50,651 nucleotides of DNA from Flavobacteriaceae bacterium (lineage in GTDB: Bacteria > Bacteroidota > Bacteroidia > Flavobacteriales > Flavobacteriaceae): the NCBI GenBank assembly GCA_024638225.1, contig JAHEKR010000003.1:1-50651 (forward strand). Direction: 5' to 3'. Under the pieces are notes generated by a model, which did no database searches, was not told where the DNA came from, and saw nothing but the letters and a program-made list of their open reading frames with translations. The position numbers and the translations under genes were made by a program. Positions 34,001 through 42,637 of the stretch are shown piece by piece (position 1 is the first letter of the stretch; each line of letters opens with the position of its first letter).

Positions 34001-37000
34001 GGTGTCCCATCTACCCAGTACCAACCTCCAGTGGGCTCACTGTAATCACTCGCTGCGGAATCTTGAAAAAGTCCCAGCCAAAAAGCAATCCCATCATTCC
34101 CCGTTAGCCCCATATACTGCAACCCTTGGTAGACGGCATCTTCTTCTGTCGTACTGTTGATTATATACATTGTTGCACCGACAATTGATTCGCCAAGGGC
34201 CTTTGCATCAAGCCAAGTTATGGGCAGAACCCCTGCCCGAATGCTACTTTGCACATAATAAAACCCATTATCATAGCTAACAGGACCCGCACTGTTCTCG
34301 ATGTAAATAAGATCGTTGATTCGAGCAAAGTCGTCTGGCGAGGGTAAAATCTTATCGGTGTCTAGGGTTAAAGTGACGGACCTACCCGCGCAAAAGGAAC
34401 TCTTACCTGATAATGTGCTAATTATAGGGTCATTCACAACAACTTTAGTCTCGCTTCGCAATTCACTTTCACAGCCGTTTATTATTTGTGAAGCAAAATA
34501 GGTTTTGTTGTGCTGCAACAAAGCATTACTAGCAAGGGCAGTGCCACCAGAAGCGTTCTCATACCAAAGCACATTGGGAACAGTCAAATCAGAAACAACA
34601 GCTCCGACACACACAACCGTAAGCGGGTCTAAATTTGGTTTAGAAATAGCACCATTAACGGTAAGCGTAACGACTTGACTGTCTGTGGAACATTGGTAGG
34701 AGCTTTTGTTTATTCTTGCCCTAAATGAGGCTTGATTTAAGCCAGGCGTAATATTGTCGATGGTGAATGAATAGTCTGCGCCGCTATTTGTGGCGGTTCC
34801 CAAGGGGAGTGCAGATTCAAACACGCCATCATTATCTGTATCAACCTCCCAAAAAACATTTTCTGCGTCAGGCGATTGAAACGTAAAGCTTGTTGACTCT
34901 CCTTCGCATAGCACTTGATTTGTTGCGGATAAGTTTTGCGACATAACGGCAGCGCTACCTATTTCTTGAAAGTCATAAACTGCATTATTGTTGTTGTCTA
35001 AGGGTGTTGCATTAAAATCATACCCTGTAAATACAACCCTACCAAATTCATCAGCTGAAGAGCTAGCAGCATTTGGATCATAAAAAACAGGGCTGATTCC
35101 TGCTAAACCATCATTGTCAGGGTCCTCATATCCAGCTTCGATAACATCCGAGCAGCCATCTCCATCGCTGTCTAAGTCCATGTAATCGGGGACATTATCA
35201 CTTGCAGAACTATTTTCGTCTGAATTTATAGCAAAGTTTTCCAAGCGGATTTTAGCATTAAAACCACCATTGTTAGAAACGTTATTTAATGCATGTGTAA
35301 TGGTTACTTCACTTAAATTATGTCCGTAAAGGCTTACATTTTGCCCTGGAGACGGGGCATTAGGATTTAGTCGTAGCCTAATTTGAGTACTTGTGTAGAG
35401 GTCAACATCACTTTCGTAGGCGTCATCGTAATTAGTGTCTACAAGAACTGTATTTTGGCTATTTACTAGAGAAATTGATTTGTTTCCACCGGTAGTACTA
35501 ATGGTTACATATTCGTTGTCCTGAAAGGACAAAAAATCATCTAGTAGCGTTATCACTACATTGGAAGGCTCCGAAAAAGAAAGGCTGTATGTGTTTTCAC
35601 TGTCGACACCCGCTGCAATAAAAGAGCTAAATGTACCATCATTAAACCACGTGATGTTGTTGCCGTTGCTAGCGTCATAAGAAAAAGTCCCTGTTACAGA
35701 ATAGCTTGGAGGGAGCGGTATGTTTTTATCTGTTGTAGACGGTAGCTTAACCGCAGTCGGGTTCGTAAAATCTAGAGCGATATCCCCCCCTGTTTCATTA
35801 ACATCAAGAATACCATCGTTGTCTTTGTCCAAGTCTAAGTTGTCGACCACCCCGTCATTGTCGGAGTCATCCGGGCAATTTCCCACATACACGGCCTGTG
35901 AGTTTAGATTTGTTGCTGTTCCACAGCTTAGCACTCCACGAAGCTGGTACCATCCCGTTTGAGTAGGACTCAGCGCAGAGGTATTGCCGCTGGCAGTAAG
36001 CTCTTCCCATTGACCAGGGTCCGCATCAGCTGAAGGATTATACCACCAGCTGAAGGCGTCCAGAGTATTAACATTGGTAGCATTAAGGGTAATGTTGTTC
36101 TGTATACAGTTTCCTAAGGCAGTCAAGTCCAAATCAAAGACAAACTCTGGAGCAGATTGAAAGCCGGAGTAGAATGCACCGGAAGTAGATGGCCCAGAAT
36201 ATGTATAATAAGAAACATAGAGCTCTCCATCACTTTCTACTTTGTACAAATCACTTGTCAAACTTGAAATTCGATAGGTTACATATGCAGGGTTTCCGAT
36301 AACATCTTGCCCTGCGTTTAGTAATGCTCCATTCACGCGTACATCTTCCCCTTTTTCTGCAACGATTCCAAGCCCTCCCTGATGGGTTTGGGAACCAATC
36401 CGATTAATAAAGGGGATGTTGTCTATATTTCCTTTTGCTGCGCAGCTTAGTGCAGGCACAACAAACATCCCTTGGTTTGGCTCTGGGTCAGCCCGACCGC
36501 TATCTGCTCCAACTCCCTGAAAGGACATTACAGGACCTGAAGTTTTGACATACATATTTCCCTGACCACTAAACTTATCTCCTTCAATAATTGCATAAGG
36601 TCCAGTAATAGTAACGGGGCTGGCTCCATTAATGCTATAGGTTGTATTCGCATTTAATGGTACGAGCAGTATGTTTTCTGTTTCGTTGTAACTCGATGGA
36701 GATTCTCCACGAATAAAGATAAACTCAGTACCTGCTTTTTCGTTTCCTACCAATTGGTCTATTCCGTAATCGTGTCCATTTCCTAGACCATTAGTGCCTG
36801 TGGCACTTCCGCTGACAACCACCACGTCTTTGTCAGAGGTTAATGATCCACCTATTAAACCATCAAAATTACCTGTATTATCTTCTGATCTTAACACACC
36901 AACATAGCTTTCGTTTTTTTGAAGTGTAATAGTGACCGGGTAGCTACCCGAGTAGTTGAGCATCGCTACGGACTTAGGAAATTGAACTTCTACATCGGTA

Positions 37001-37548
37001 TCATTTTCTGTAGCCATTACAGAAAAGAAGCTGTAAAAGGGGATACTATTATTAGCAGGCACATTATTGACAAAACTCCCGAAAACAAAGTTTTTACTAA
37101 GCGCCGCAGAGCCTTTACTCACAATTGCACCAGCTTGCGCTTGACTTTGAAAGCGAACCGAAACATAAACGGGTCGCTCGGCTTCAATGACGTAGCCGCG
37201 ATCAGCTAAGACGGTACTTGCCAAATTATCGGGTATAACAAAAGGGGTGTCATGGGTTTGAGCATAAAAACTTGGGTAGCTATTTCCAAAAACGGCAGGC
37301 GAGTCATTAGATACAGTCCCATAAGAGTAAGCCGACTTGTCTTGTCCAATTGGCTTGATGACGTAACTAACGTCTTGCTGAGAAGGGGTAGAAATATAGA
37401 GGTATTGATCGGTAGGCAAACTATTGTCTATATAAGAAACGGCAATTGGAGGCACATAATGCGTTTTGCTCAACTGGCCAAAAGCGAAAGAACCTGTGCT
37501 CAAAAGCCACAAATACAACAAAATTTGATTTATGCTAAAAAGCCGCAT
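31024..37548 (-). CDS. Giant T9SS type B cell-surface protein with IgGFc-like, TSP3 and C-type lectin regions
   Basis: 2174 residues from the ATG at 37548, giving a signal peptide (MRLFSINQILLYLWLLSTG, then SFAFGQ); an upstream ATG adds 14 residues. Layout: N-terminal 480 residues like the IgGFc-binding/adhesion domain of Bacteroidota; Ig-like and calcium-binding TSP3 stretches (DSDNDGVVDNLDLDKDNDG about 560-580; DLDSDGDGCSD about 790-815); Ig-like PKD-type blocks; a C-type lectin-like domain about 1080-1240 (WLGLFQD, GWYWVDGTPLTYQNW, EPNDWSSDAVDGEEDYAQF); more beta repeats; and a C-terminal gliding-motility/type B sorting domain (YFFTPNNDSKNDHWQLLG ... DRHGRLL ... GWDGTYNGRLLPADDYWF) about 2086-2174. 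Probably an adhesin exported by T9SS, working with the divergent PorP/SprF protein. Confidence 0.92.
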   Translation of the reverse strand: MRLFSINQILLYLWLLSTGSFAFGQLSKTHYVPPIAVSYIDNSLPTDQYLYISTPSQQDVSYVIKPIGQDKSAYSYGTVSNDSPAVFGNSYPSFYAQTHDTPFVIPDNLASTVLADRGYVIEAERPVYVSVRFQSQAQAGAIVSKGSAALSKNFVFGSFVNNVPANNSIPFYSFFSVMATENDTDVEVQFPKSVAMLNYSGSYPVTITLQKNESYVGVLRSEDNTGNFDGLIGGSLTSDKDVVVVSGSATGTNGLGNGHDYGIDQLVGNEKAGTEFIFIRGESPSSYNETENILLVPLNANTTYSINGASPVTITGPYAIIEGDKFSGQGNMYVKTSGPVMSFQGVGADSGRADPEPNQGMFVVPALSCAAKGNIDNIPFINRIGSQTHQGGLGIVAEKGEDVRVNGALLNAGQDVIGNPAYVTYRISSLTSDLYKVESDGELYVSYYTYSGPSTSGAFYSGFQSAPEFVFDLDLTALGNCIQNNITLNATNVNTLDAFSWWYNPSADADPGQWEELTASGNTSALSPTQTGWYQLRGVLSCGTATNLNSQAVYVGNCPDDSDNDGVVDNLDLDKDNDGILDVNETGGDIALDFTNPTAVKLPSTTDKNIPLPPSYSVTGTFSYDASNGNNITWFNDGTFSSFIAAGVDSENTYSLSFSEPSNVVITLLDDFLSFQDNEYVTISTTGGNKSISLVNSQNTVLVDTNYDDAYESDVDLYTSTQIRLRLNPNAPSPGQNVSLYGHNLSEVTITHALNNVSNNGGFNAKIRLENFAINSDENSSASDNVPDYMDLDSDGDGCSDVIEAGYEDPDNDGLAGISPVFYDPNAASSSADEFGRVVFTGYDFNATPLDNNNNAVYDFQEIGSAAVMSQNLSATNQVLCEGESTSFTFQSPDAENVFWEVDTDNDGVFESALPLGTATNSGADYSFTIDNITPGLNQASFRARINKSSYQCSTDSQVVTLTVNGAISKPNLDPLTVVCVGAVVSDLTVPNVLWYENASGGTALASNALLQHNKTYFASQIINGCESELRSETKVVVNDPIISTLSGKSSFCAGRSVTLTLDTDKILPSPDDFARINDLIYIENSAGPVSYDNGFYYVQSSIRAGVLPITWLDAKALGESIVGATMYIINSTTEEDAVYQGLQYMGLTGNDGIAFWLGLFQDSAASDYSEPTGGWYWVDGTPLTYQNWYASEPNDWSSDAVDGEEDYAQFEFSNNLTQWNDMSLTDTAGQSYPLFEYKAQTEIEWFTYDGATYTAVAGATNSSQLVITPTQNTSYVVRVTTNGIVCESDPLTITIDPNPVANPVPNNQVEICVDDINGAILSADLRGDFDLTTTYTSILGPQNSSTHTVSFYTSLEDANNQTSSRLISTPSAFTNYSNPQTIYYRVTNTSTTCVSPVNQLTLRAQGLPPIITIDPVTACDDLVSGSDEDGIKTFDLTAQTSGIQTKFGSTTAYRISYHLTEQDAQDNLNSITSYTTTAADNLTKEIVVRIQDNTTKCVQLGNRMQLFVHKLPEIKQDTFVREQCDTDYDGIVEDDLSLYSVHFSVNHQNETFTYYTDPSLSASSKISTPNAYKNVEADGVTPIRNQTIYLKITTSDGCVRTSDPATGNPLTLKINVGASTIKASFFKNYYTCMEPGNSATPGVSTFDKGVFADLEASLITAHPTFSNNAVTIQFYESEADAATKTNPIDKTVDYTNSTPNSQEIWVAVDATGLNKINCLGLKQIANLIVEPLPVLSPVVIPRQCDGDSPLDLDSQDESFPFDTSTLMSQLFAAQDPAKVTVTFYDENDVLIDTDNFPAVFNSPTQTIRAKVENKPSNVNPSCYLEAFIDFVVDDSPEVGPANIPELCDSSDGVIDGKASFDTSQLNANLLLGQSNMELNYLTRDGAGNETPLGDSLPNPFSTQTTTVIAQIYNPLNPTCTLEKYIQFQVNENPTFELPEKQVYCLNLGPDIIYITNPSATYNYSWTRNGTVLSQTTQNININQGGTYTVTASDPVTGCSASKTIEVSESELPLFDASDIQAFDLTGDGSNRIEVNTTNLGIGAYEFSLNYAPFQDSNVFVDVPPGIHTVSVRDKNGCGVVHLEVSVIGYPYFFTPNNDSKNDHWQLLGTSSVFQPSSFVYIFDRHGRLLAEISASGTGWDGTYNGRLLPADDYWFRAVLEDGRVFTGNFSLVR

Positions 37549-37588
37549 CTTTGTATAATTACCATTACGAAAGTAACGAATAATAAGC

Positions 37589-38593
37589 ATGTTTAATAAA
37601 TACTTTAGCGCAACTTACTTCATTTGCTTATCGCTATTTTTTGCTCCCTTACTTTATGGCCAATACCGCATGCCGCTTTACACGGATTATCTGACAGATA
37701 ATTATTACGTGATTCACCCTGCTATGGCAGGAGCACATTACGAAGGGTTAAAAATTAGATCTTCGTTTAGGACACAATGGCTTGATGTGGCGAATGCCCC
37801 GTCGGTACAATCCTTAAATGTTCATGCTCGGGTGGGCGATCGATCAGGAATTGGAGGCTTATTTTTTCATGATAAAAATGGATTTCAATCTCAAATAGGT
37901 TTCCAGGGGACTTATGCGCACCACATCAATTTCTTTAGAAGTACCGCAGAAGTAAATCAGTTATCGTTTGGCCTAAGCGTTGGCGGTTCCTTTCATCGCC
38001 ATGACCAATCTAGCTTTGACCTATCTACTGGAGACCCGCTTATTTCGGGAACTGAAAACAGAACATCAAGTATTTATGCAGATATTGGATTGACCTATAA
38101 CCGCCTTACTTCGTACGCGCATTTAACCATCCAAAATCTTATTTTTAAAGGGAAGAACATTAGCGATTACGTTTTTTTAGATCGCCCCCGGCGGATTATT
38201 GCTTCTGTCGGCAACTTTTTTGAAATAAAGCCATATTGGGCTTTGGAACCCTCTGTAATGGTCGATTATATTGAACATACTAACCGCCCAAATATTGATG
38301 TTAACTTAAAATCGCATCACAGCATTAACGCAACACAATTGTGGGTTGGGATTTCTTATCGTAAAGGCCTTACGGACACATTAACGCAAAAAAATCGGGT
38401 AAATTACAACGAGCCTTTTACCCAGCTTTCATCCATTGTTGGATTTAATCATAAAAAATGGATGTTTTCCTATACCTACACTATTGGCATTGGAAACATC
38501 ACGATGAACAACTCTGGATTTCATCAAATCTCATTAGGATTGGATATCTTTAGCGATAAGTACCGTATTCACACCATTAGAGGAACACTATAA
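37589..38593 (+). CDS. PorP/SprF family type IX secretion membrane protein
   Basis: 334-residue outer-membrane beta-barrel protein of the PorP/SprF family, with a signal peptide ending near LLYGQ. Diagnostic are QYRMPLYTDYLTDNYYVIHP and the next stretch AMAGAHYEGLKIRSSFRTQW, near the mature N-terminus, and alternating strands to the C-terminal KYRIHTIRGTL. SprF-like proteins are dedicated to export or anchoring of a particular type B substrate, usually encoded next to it. Here the giant type B gene is divergent, with 40 bases between starts, so the pair probably shares a promoter region. Confidence 0.92.
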   Translation: MFNKYFSATYFICLSLFFAPLLYGQYRMPLYTDYLTDNYYVIHPAMAGAHYEGLKIRSSFRTQWLDVANAPSVQSLNVHARVGDRSGIGGLFFHDKNGFQSQIGFQGTYAHHINFFRSTAEVNQLSFGLSVGGSFHRHDQSSFDLSTGDPLISGTENRTSSIYADIGLTYNRLTSYAHLTIQNLIFKGKNISDYVFLDRPRRIIASVGNFFEIKPYWALEPSVMVDYIEHTNRPNIDVNLKSHHSINATQLWVGISYRKGLTDTLTQKNRVNYNEPFTQLSSIVGFNHKKWMFSYTYTIGIGNITMNNSGFHQISLGLDIFSDKYRIHTIRGTL

Positions 38594-38595
38594 TT

Positions 38596-39381
38596 ATGTA
38601 CACCAAATCTATCTTCTTTTTTTTCACCACTGTTTTGTTTTCATCTGGACTCTTGGCCAACGATTGGGGCAAGACTGGACATAGAGTAGTGGGCGAAATT
38701 GCGCAGCAACACTTAACCCCAAAAGCAAGCAAAAAAATAAATCAACTCCTTGGCGGAATGTCGTTAGCCTATGTCTCTATTTATGCCGACGAGATTCGTT
38801 CAGACGGACGTTACGACCACTTGGCTCCTTGGCATTATGTAAACTTTAAGGGGAACGAAAAATACCATGAATCTGAAAAAAACCCAGACGGCGATATCAT
38901 CACGGCAATGGAAACGTGCATCAATTTTTTGAAAGATCCCAAGAGCTCAGCGCAAGAAAAGGCATTCTACTTAAAGCTACTGGTTCACTTTATTGGTGAT
39001 ATTCATCAACCGTTGCACGCAGGCCGAAAAGCGGATAAAGGGGGAAACCAAATTCAAGTTTATTGGTTTGATGAACCGACCAACCTACACACACTATGGG
39101 ACAGTAGTTTGATTGACCACTACCAAATGAGCTATACTGAGTTGTCCGCTCACTTGCCCCAGCTTAGTCAAAAGGAAAAAGAAATCGTCATGCAGGCGCC
39201 TAGAGTAGACTGGGCACATGAATCTCAAGTACTTGCTCAAGACATTTATGCACAAACTCCTGAAAATGCCACCTTGGGCTACAGCTATCATTACCAACAT
39301 TTCGATACTGTTCGCAAAAGGCTTTTGCACGCTGGGCTTCGCTTGGCGGCCACACTAAACGCCATATTCGACCCTAAATAA
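38596..39381 (+). CDS. S1/P1 nuclease family protein (secreted)
   Basis: 261 residues; zinc-dependent nuclease that degrades single-stranded nucleic acid to 5'-mononucleotides. After the signal peptide (about 21 residues, ending LLAN) the mature N-terminal tryptophan, which is a zinc ligand in the family, opens WGKTGHRVVGEIA. Further ligands: ADEIR, PWHYVNF, LVHFIGDIHQPLHAG and LHTLWDSSLI. It starts two bases after the porP/sprF stop and may be co-transcribed; role likely extracellular nucleic-acid scavenging. Confidence 0.95.
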   Translation: MYTKSIFFFFTTVLFSSGLLANDWGKTGHRVVGEIAQQHLTPKASKKINQLLGGMSLAYVSIYADEIRSDGRYDHLAPWHYVNFKGNEKYHESEKNPDGDIITAMETCINFLKDPKSSAQEKAFYLKLLVHFIGDIHQPLHAGRKADKGGNQIQVYWFDEPTNLHTLWDSSLIDHYQMSYTELSAHLPQLSQKEKEIVMQAPRVDWAHESQVLAQDIYAQTPENATLGYSYHYQHFDTVRKRLLHAGLRLAATLNAIFDPK

Positions 39382-39400
39382 AACACAAAACTGGATTGTT

Positions 39401-39865
39401 GTGATTGAAATTGAGCGAAAGTTTTTAGTTAAGTTTCCCGAAAAAGCGATTGCTCAGGCACATAAGTCATTTCCCCTTTTTCAAGGCTACATTTCCGATG
39501 ATCCAGCGCGAACGGTTCGTTTACGGATAAGCAATAAACAAGGGTTTATAACCATCAAGGGTCCATCTTCTACAGACGGGACTACGCGTCAAGAATGGGA
39601 AAAGCAAATTGACCTAACCGAAGCAGGCGCACTTAAAACTCTTTGCTTGCCTGGGACCATCCAAAAAATAAGATATTTAGTATCCTTTGGGAGCCATCAG
39701 TTTGAGGTAGATGTTTTCGAAGGAGTGTTAAAAGGTCTTGTTCTTGCAGAAGTGGAACTGGAACACCACCACGAGCCTGTTGTCACACCCCCGTGGATAG
39801 GCAAAGAAGTTACGGGAGATAAGCGTTATTACAACAGTTACTTGGCCAAGCACGGCATGCCCTAG
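39401..39865 (+). CDS. CYTH domain protein (triphosphatase / class IV adenylate cyclase fold), GTG start
   Basis: 154 residues, almost the whole protein being one CYTH tunnel fold. The signature ExExK is in the first eight residues (IEIERKFLV), followed by charged strands TVRLRISNKQGFITIKGP, QEWEKQID, KIRYLVSFGSHQFEVDVF and LAEVELEH. These residues line the triphosphate tunnel. Bacteroidota short CYTH proteins are most likely inorganic or nucleoside triphosphatases; the substrate is not known. The start is a GTG, as no ATG precedes the motif. The stop overlaps the PBP1A stop (CTAG). Confidence 0.92.
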   Translation: MIEIERKFLVKFPEKAIAQAHKSFPLFQGYISDDPARTVRLRISNKQGFITIKGPSSTDGTTRQEWEKQIDLTEAGALKTLCLPGTIQKIRYLVSFGSHQFEVDVFEGVLKGLVLAEVELEHHHEPVVTPPWIGKEVTGDKRYYNSYLAKHGMP

Positions 39866-42168
39866 AACCCTAATTCACTTAAATCTTCCTTTTCAAAAAA
39901 TGATTTTTGCTGTTGTAGGGCAGATAAGGAGTCACAGTCGAGTGGAATTGTCAGTAGGTTTGGCGCCGTAAAGCCTTCTTTAGAAACGGTAAGCGTTGAG
40001 TCGGCATAAGCTTGTTTCATAAAAGTTGCCCAAATGGGTAGTGCCATGGTTGCGCCTTGGCCGTAAGCAATGGTTTCGAAGTGAATCGAGCGATCTTCGC
40101 CACCAACCCAAACGCCTGTAGCCAGATTGGGGACCATTCCAATAAACCAGCCATCACTTTGATTTTGTGTGGTGCCCGTTTTTCCAGCTATTGGGTTATC
40201 AAATTCATAGGGGTATCCAGTGACTATATCTCGGAAAATAGGGTTTGTTTTGTCTGCCCCTCTGTGGCGCAGGCGCACACCAGACCCGGCTTCGGTAACT
40301 CCTTCGAGTAGCTTGAGTGTTACATATGCGGATTCTTCACTCAACACATCTTTTGTTACGGGAGCCGCCTGAAAAATAACCGTTCCGTTTTTATCCTCAA
40401 TTCGGGTAACAACTACAGGCGCTACATAAACCCCTTTGTTGGCAAAAGCAGAATAGGCACCGACCATTTCATAAACGCTGAGATCTGGGGTGCCAAGCGC
40501 AATGGCGGGCACATTTGGAATAGGAGAACTAACTCCTAGGTTCCGGGCAAGATTAGCGACAGGTCTTGGACCAACTTTATCAATAAGCCGTGCACTGATG
40601 GTATTTACCGAATTTGCTAATGCGTTTTTGAGTGTTCTTTTGCCAATATATCGATCTCCTGAGTTTTTTGGACACCATGCGTCGTGAGCGCCAAATTTTG
40701 CAGGCTCCACACAATAGTAACCATCGGGGAGTGAATCGCAGGGAGAAAGTTTTAGCTGGTCGATTGCAGTTGCATACACAAAGGGTTTGAACGTCGACCC
40801 AATTTGTCGTTTTCCTTGTACAACATGATCAAATTGAAAATGGCGGTAATTAATTCCGCCTACCCAGGCTTTTACATGCCCGGTTTGTGGCTCCATAGAC
40901 ATCATGCCAGCACGTAGAAAATGTTTGTAGTACCTAATAGAGTCTGTGGGCGTCATCACGGTGTCTATATCTCCATCCCAACTAAACACGTCCATGGGTG
41001 TTGGCTTATCAAAACTGGCCATAATCGTTTCTTCGTCTAGCCCTTGTTCTTTCATTTTGCGCCAGCGTTCAGAGCGCCGCTTGGCCTGCTCCATAATGAC
41101 ATCTACTTCGTCTTGTTCTACATCTAAAAAGGGCGCTATTTCATTGTATTGAGGAAGATTTTGTCTAAAAAACTCACCTTGCAAATTGGGCATATGCTCA
41201 GCAACAGCATTTTCGGCATAGGCCTGCATTCGCGAGTCTATGGTGGTGTAAATTCGAAGACCGTCTAGGTAAAGGTTATAGTAAGTGCCATCTTCCTTTG
41301 GATTATTGCGAATCCAAGTACGCATAAATTGTTGTAAATAAGCGCGAAAGTATGTCGCAATACCTTCTCTGTGTGACTGTGGATTAAAGTCGAGCGCTAT
41401 AGGCAAAGCTACTAGAGAATCGCGCTCTTCTTTAGTGATAAAAGCATTGCGCAACATTTGTTGGTATACGATATTTCTTCGTGTCCGGACCATTCCGGGC
41501 CTACGTAAGGGGTTATAAAGGGAGGAGTTTTTCAGCATCCCCACCAACATGGCAGATTCACTGAGGCTTAATTCTTGTGGTCTTTTGGAGAAATAAATCG
41601 AGCTGGCAGATCTCAAGCCATCTGCGCTGTAATTAAAATCATATATGTTGAGGTACATCGTTATGATTTCTTTTTTGGTATATCGACGCTCCAAACGAAT
41701 GGCAATCACCCACTCTTTTATTTTTTGGCTAATAGCCTCAAGAACATTACTCGACCGCACACCTGTAAACAATTGGCGCGCCAGCTGTTGCGTAATGGTA
41801 CTCGCTCCCCCTTTTTTGCCAAGATAAAAAACAGCCCGAGCCGTTCCTTTAAAATCAATTCCAGAATGTGCGTAAAAGCGTTCGTCTTCTGTGGCGATTA
41901 AGGCGTTTACCATATGCTCAGGAATCTCATTATATCCGATGGGCGTTCGGTTATCATTAAAGTAAAACTTTCCCAAAACGGTATCGTCTGCAGAGATGAT
42001 TTGGGTTGCTAAGTTCGTTTTTGGATTTTCTAATTGCCGAAAATCGGGCATGGGTCCTAAAAGTTCTAATGAAGCCGCAGAAAAAATGGCCACCACAAAC
42101 AAAATACTCCCCCAGAAAGCGAACCATAGATAACGGACAAATTTGCGGTAGGATTGTTTATTCGCCAT
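39862..42168 (-). CDS. Penicillin-binding protein 1A, bifunctional transglycosylase/transpeptidase
   Basis: 768-residue class A PBP that polymerises and cross-links peptidoglycan. A membrane anchor (about residues 13-33) precedes the GT51 glycosyltransferase with LIATEDERFYAHSGID (catalytic E), GGASTITQQLARQLFTG and the RRYTKKEIITMYLN region. The transpeptidase part shows the active serine in KRQIGSTFKPFVYA, SVN in LANSVNTISARL, and KTGTT in IAGKTGTTQNQSDGWF. It overlaps gldH by 11 bases and belongs to a trhO-gldH-PBP1A run, a neighbourhood known in flavobacteria. Confidence 0.96.
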   Translation of the reverse strand: MANKQSYRKFVRYLWFAFWGSILFVVAIFSAASLELLGPMPDFRQLENPKTNLATQIISADDTVLGKFYFNDNRTPIGYNEIPEHMVNALIATEDERFYAHSGIDFKGTARAVFYLGKKGGASTITQQLARQLFTGVRSSNVLEAISQKIKEWVIAIRLERRYTKKEIITMYLNIYDFNYSADGLRSASSIYFSKRPQELSLSESAMLVGMLKNSSLYNPLRRPGMVRTRRNIVYQQMLRNAFITKEERDSLVALPIALDFNPQSHREGIATYFRAYLQQFMRTWIRNNPKEDGTYYNLYLDGLRIYTTIDSRMQAYAENAVAEHMPNLQGEFFRQNLPQYNEIAPFLDVEQDEVDVIMEQAKRRSERWRKMKEQGLDEETIMASFDKPTPMDVFSWDGDIDTVMTPTDSIRYYKHFLRAGMMSMEPQTGHVKAWVGGINYRHFQFDHVVQGKRQIGSTFKPFVYATAIDQLKLSPCDSLPDGYYCVEPAKFGAHDAWCPKNSGDRYIGKRTLKNALANSVNTISARLIDKVGPRPVANLARNLGVSSPIPNVPAIALGTPDLSVYEMVGAYSAFANKGVYVAPVVVTRIEDKNGTVIFQAAPVTKDVLSEESAYVTLKLLEGVTEAGSGVRLRHRGADKTNPIFRDIVTGYPYEFDNPIAGKTGTTQNQSDGWFIGMVPNLATGVWVGGEDRSIHFETIAYGQGATMALPIWATFMKQAYADSTLTVSKEGFTAPNLLTIPLDCDSLSALQQQKSFFEKEDLSELGF

Positions 42169-42637
42169 AGTTAATACGTTTAAGTTCCAGACCTATTTGA
42201 TGTATGCCCAAAAGCTTTTTGTCTGGCACAAGCGCATCTTTGGCACGTACTACAGGGCGCAATTCAAAAAGATATTTACCAGGTTCGTCCAAGGACAATT
42301 TTTCTTTGTAGGGCAAATCTAATTCTTTAATGTACCACCCTTCGCCTAACCATGAGCCATCTGGCGCTGCCATCAAATAGGTAAGCGTGTCTACTGTAGT
42401 CGTGCCTTTGGGATTGGTGCAGCGAGCAATTAAGTGAATATTGGCATAAGGGTAATCATTATCATGCCGAATTTTCCATGAAGCAACAACGTCTTTGGAA
42501 GGAAGTCGATTGGAATACGTAAAAGCTACCCATTCGTGTTGCGTCCACCCTGTTTCAGGAATCGATGAAAAGAATAGCGCTTCAAATTGGGAACACCCCA
42601 AAAAAAGCAAACAGAACAATAAGCTGTTTTTTTTCAC
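42158..42637 (-). CDS. gldH: Gliding motility lipoprotein GldH
   Basis: 159 residues, lipoprotein signal MKKNSLLFCLLFLGCSQFEA with cysteine C15. The body has the GldH pattern: WTQHEWVAFTYSNRLPSKDV, HDNDYPYANIHLIARC, TVDTLTYLMAAPDGSWLGEG and YLFELRPVVRAKDALVPDK. GldH is needed for gliding and T9SS function in Flavobacterium johnsoniae; exact role unknown. Overlaps its neighbours on both sides (trhO by 4, PBP1A by 11), so it is part of a tight operon. Confidence 0.92.
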   Translation of the reverse strand: MKKNSLLFCLLFLGCSQFEALFFSSIPETGWTQHEWVAFTYSNRLPSKDVVASWKIRHDNDYPYANIHLIARCTNPKGTTTVDTLTYLMAAPDGSWLGEGWYIKELDLPYKEKLSLDEPGKYLFELRPVVRAKDALVPDKKLLGIHQIGLELKRINYGE

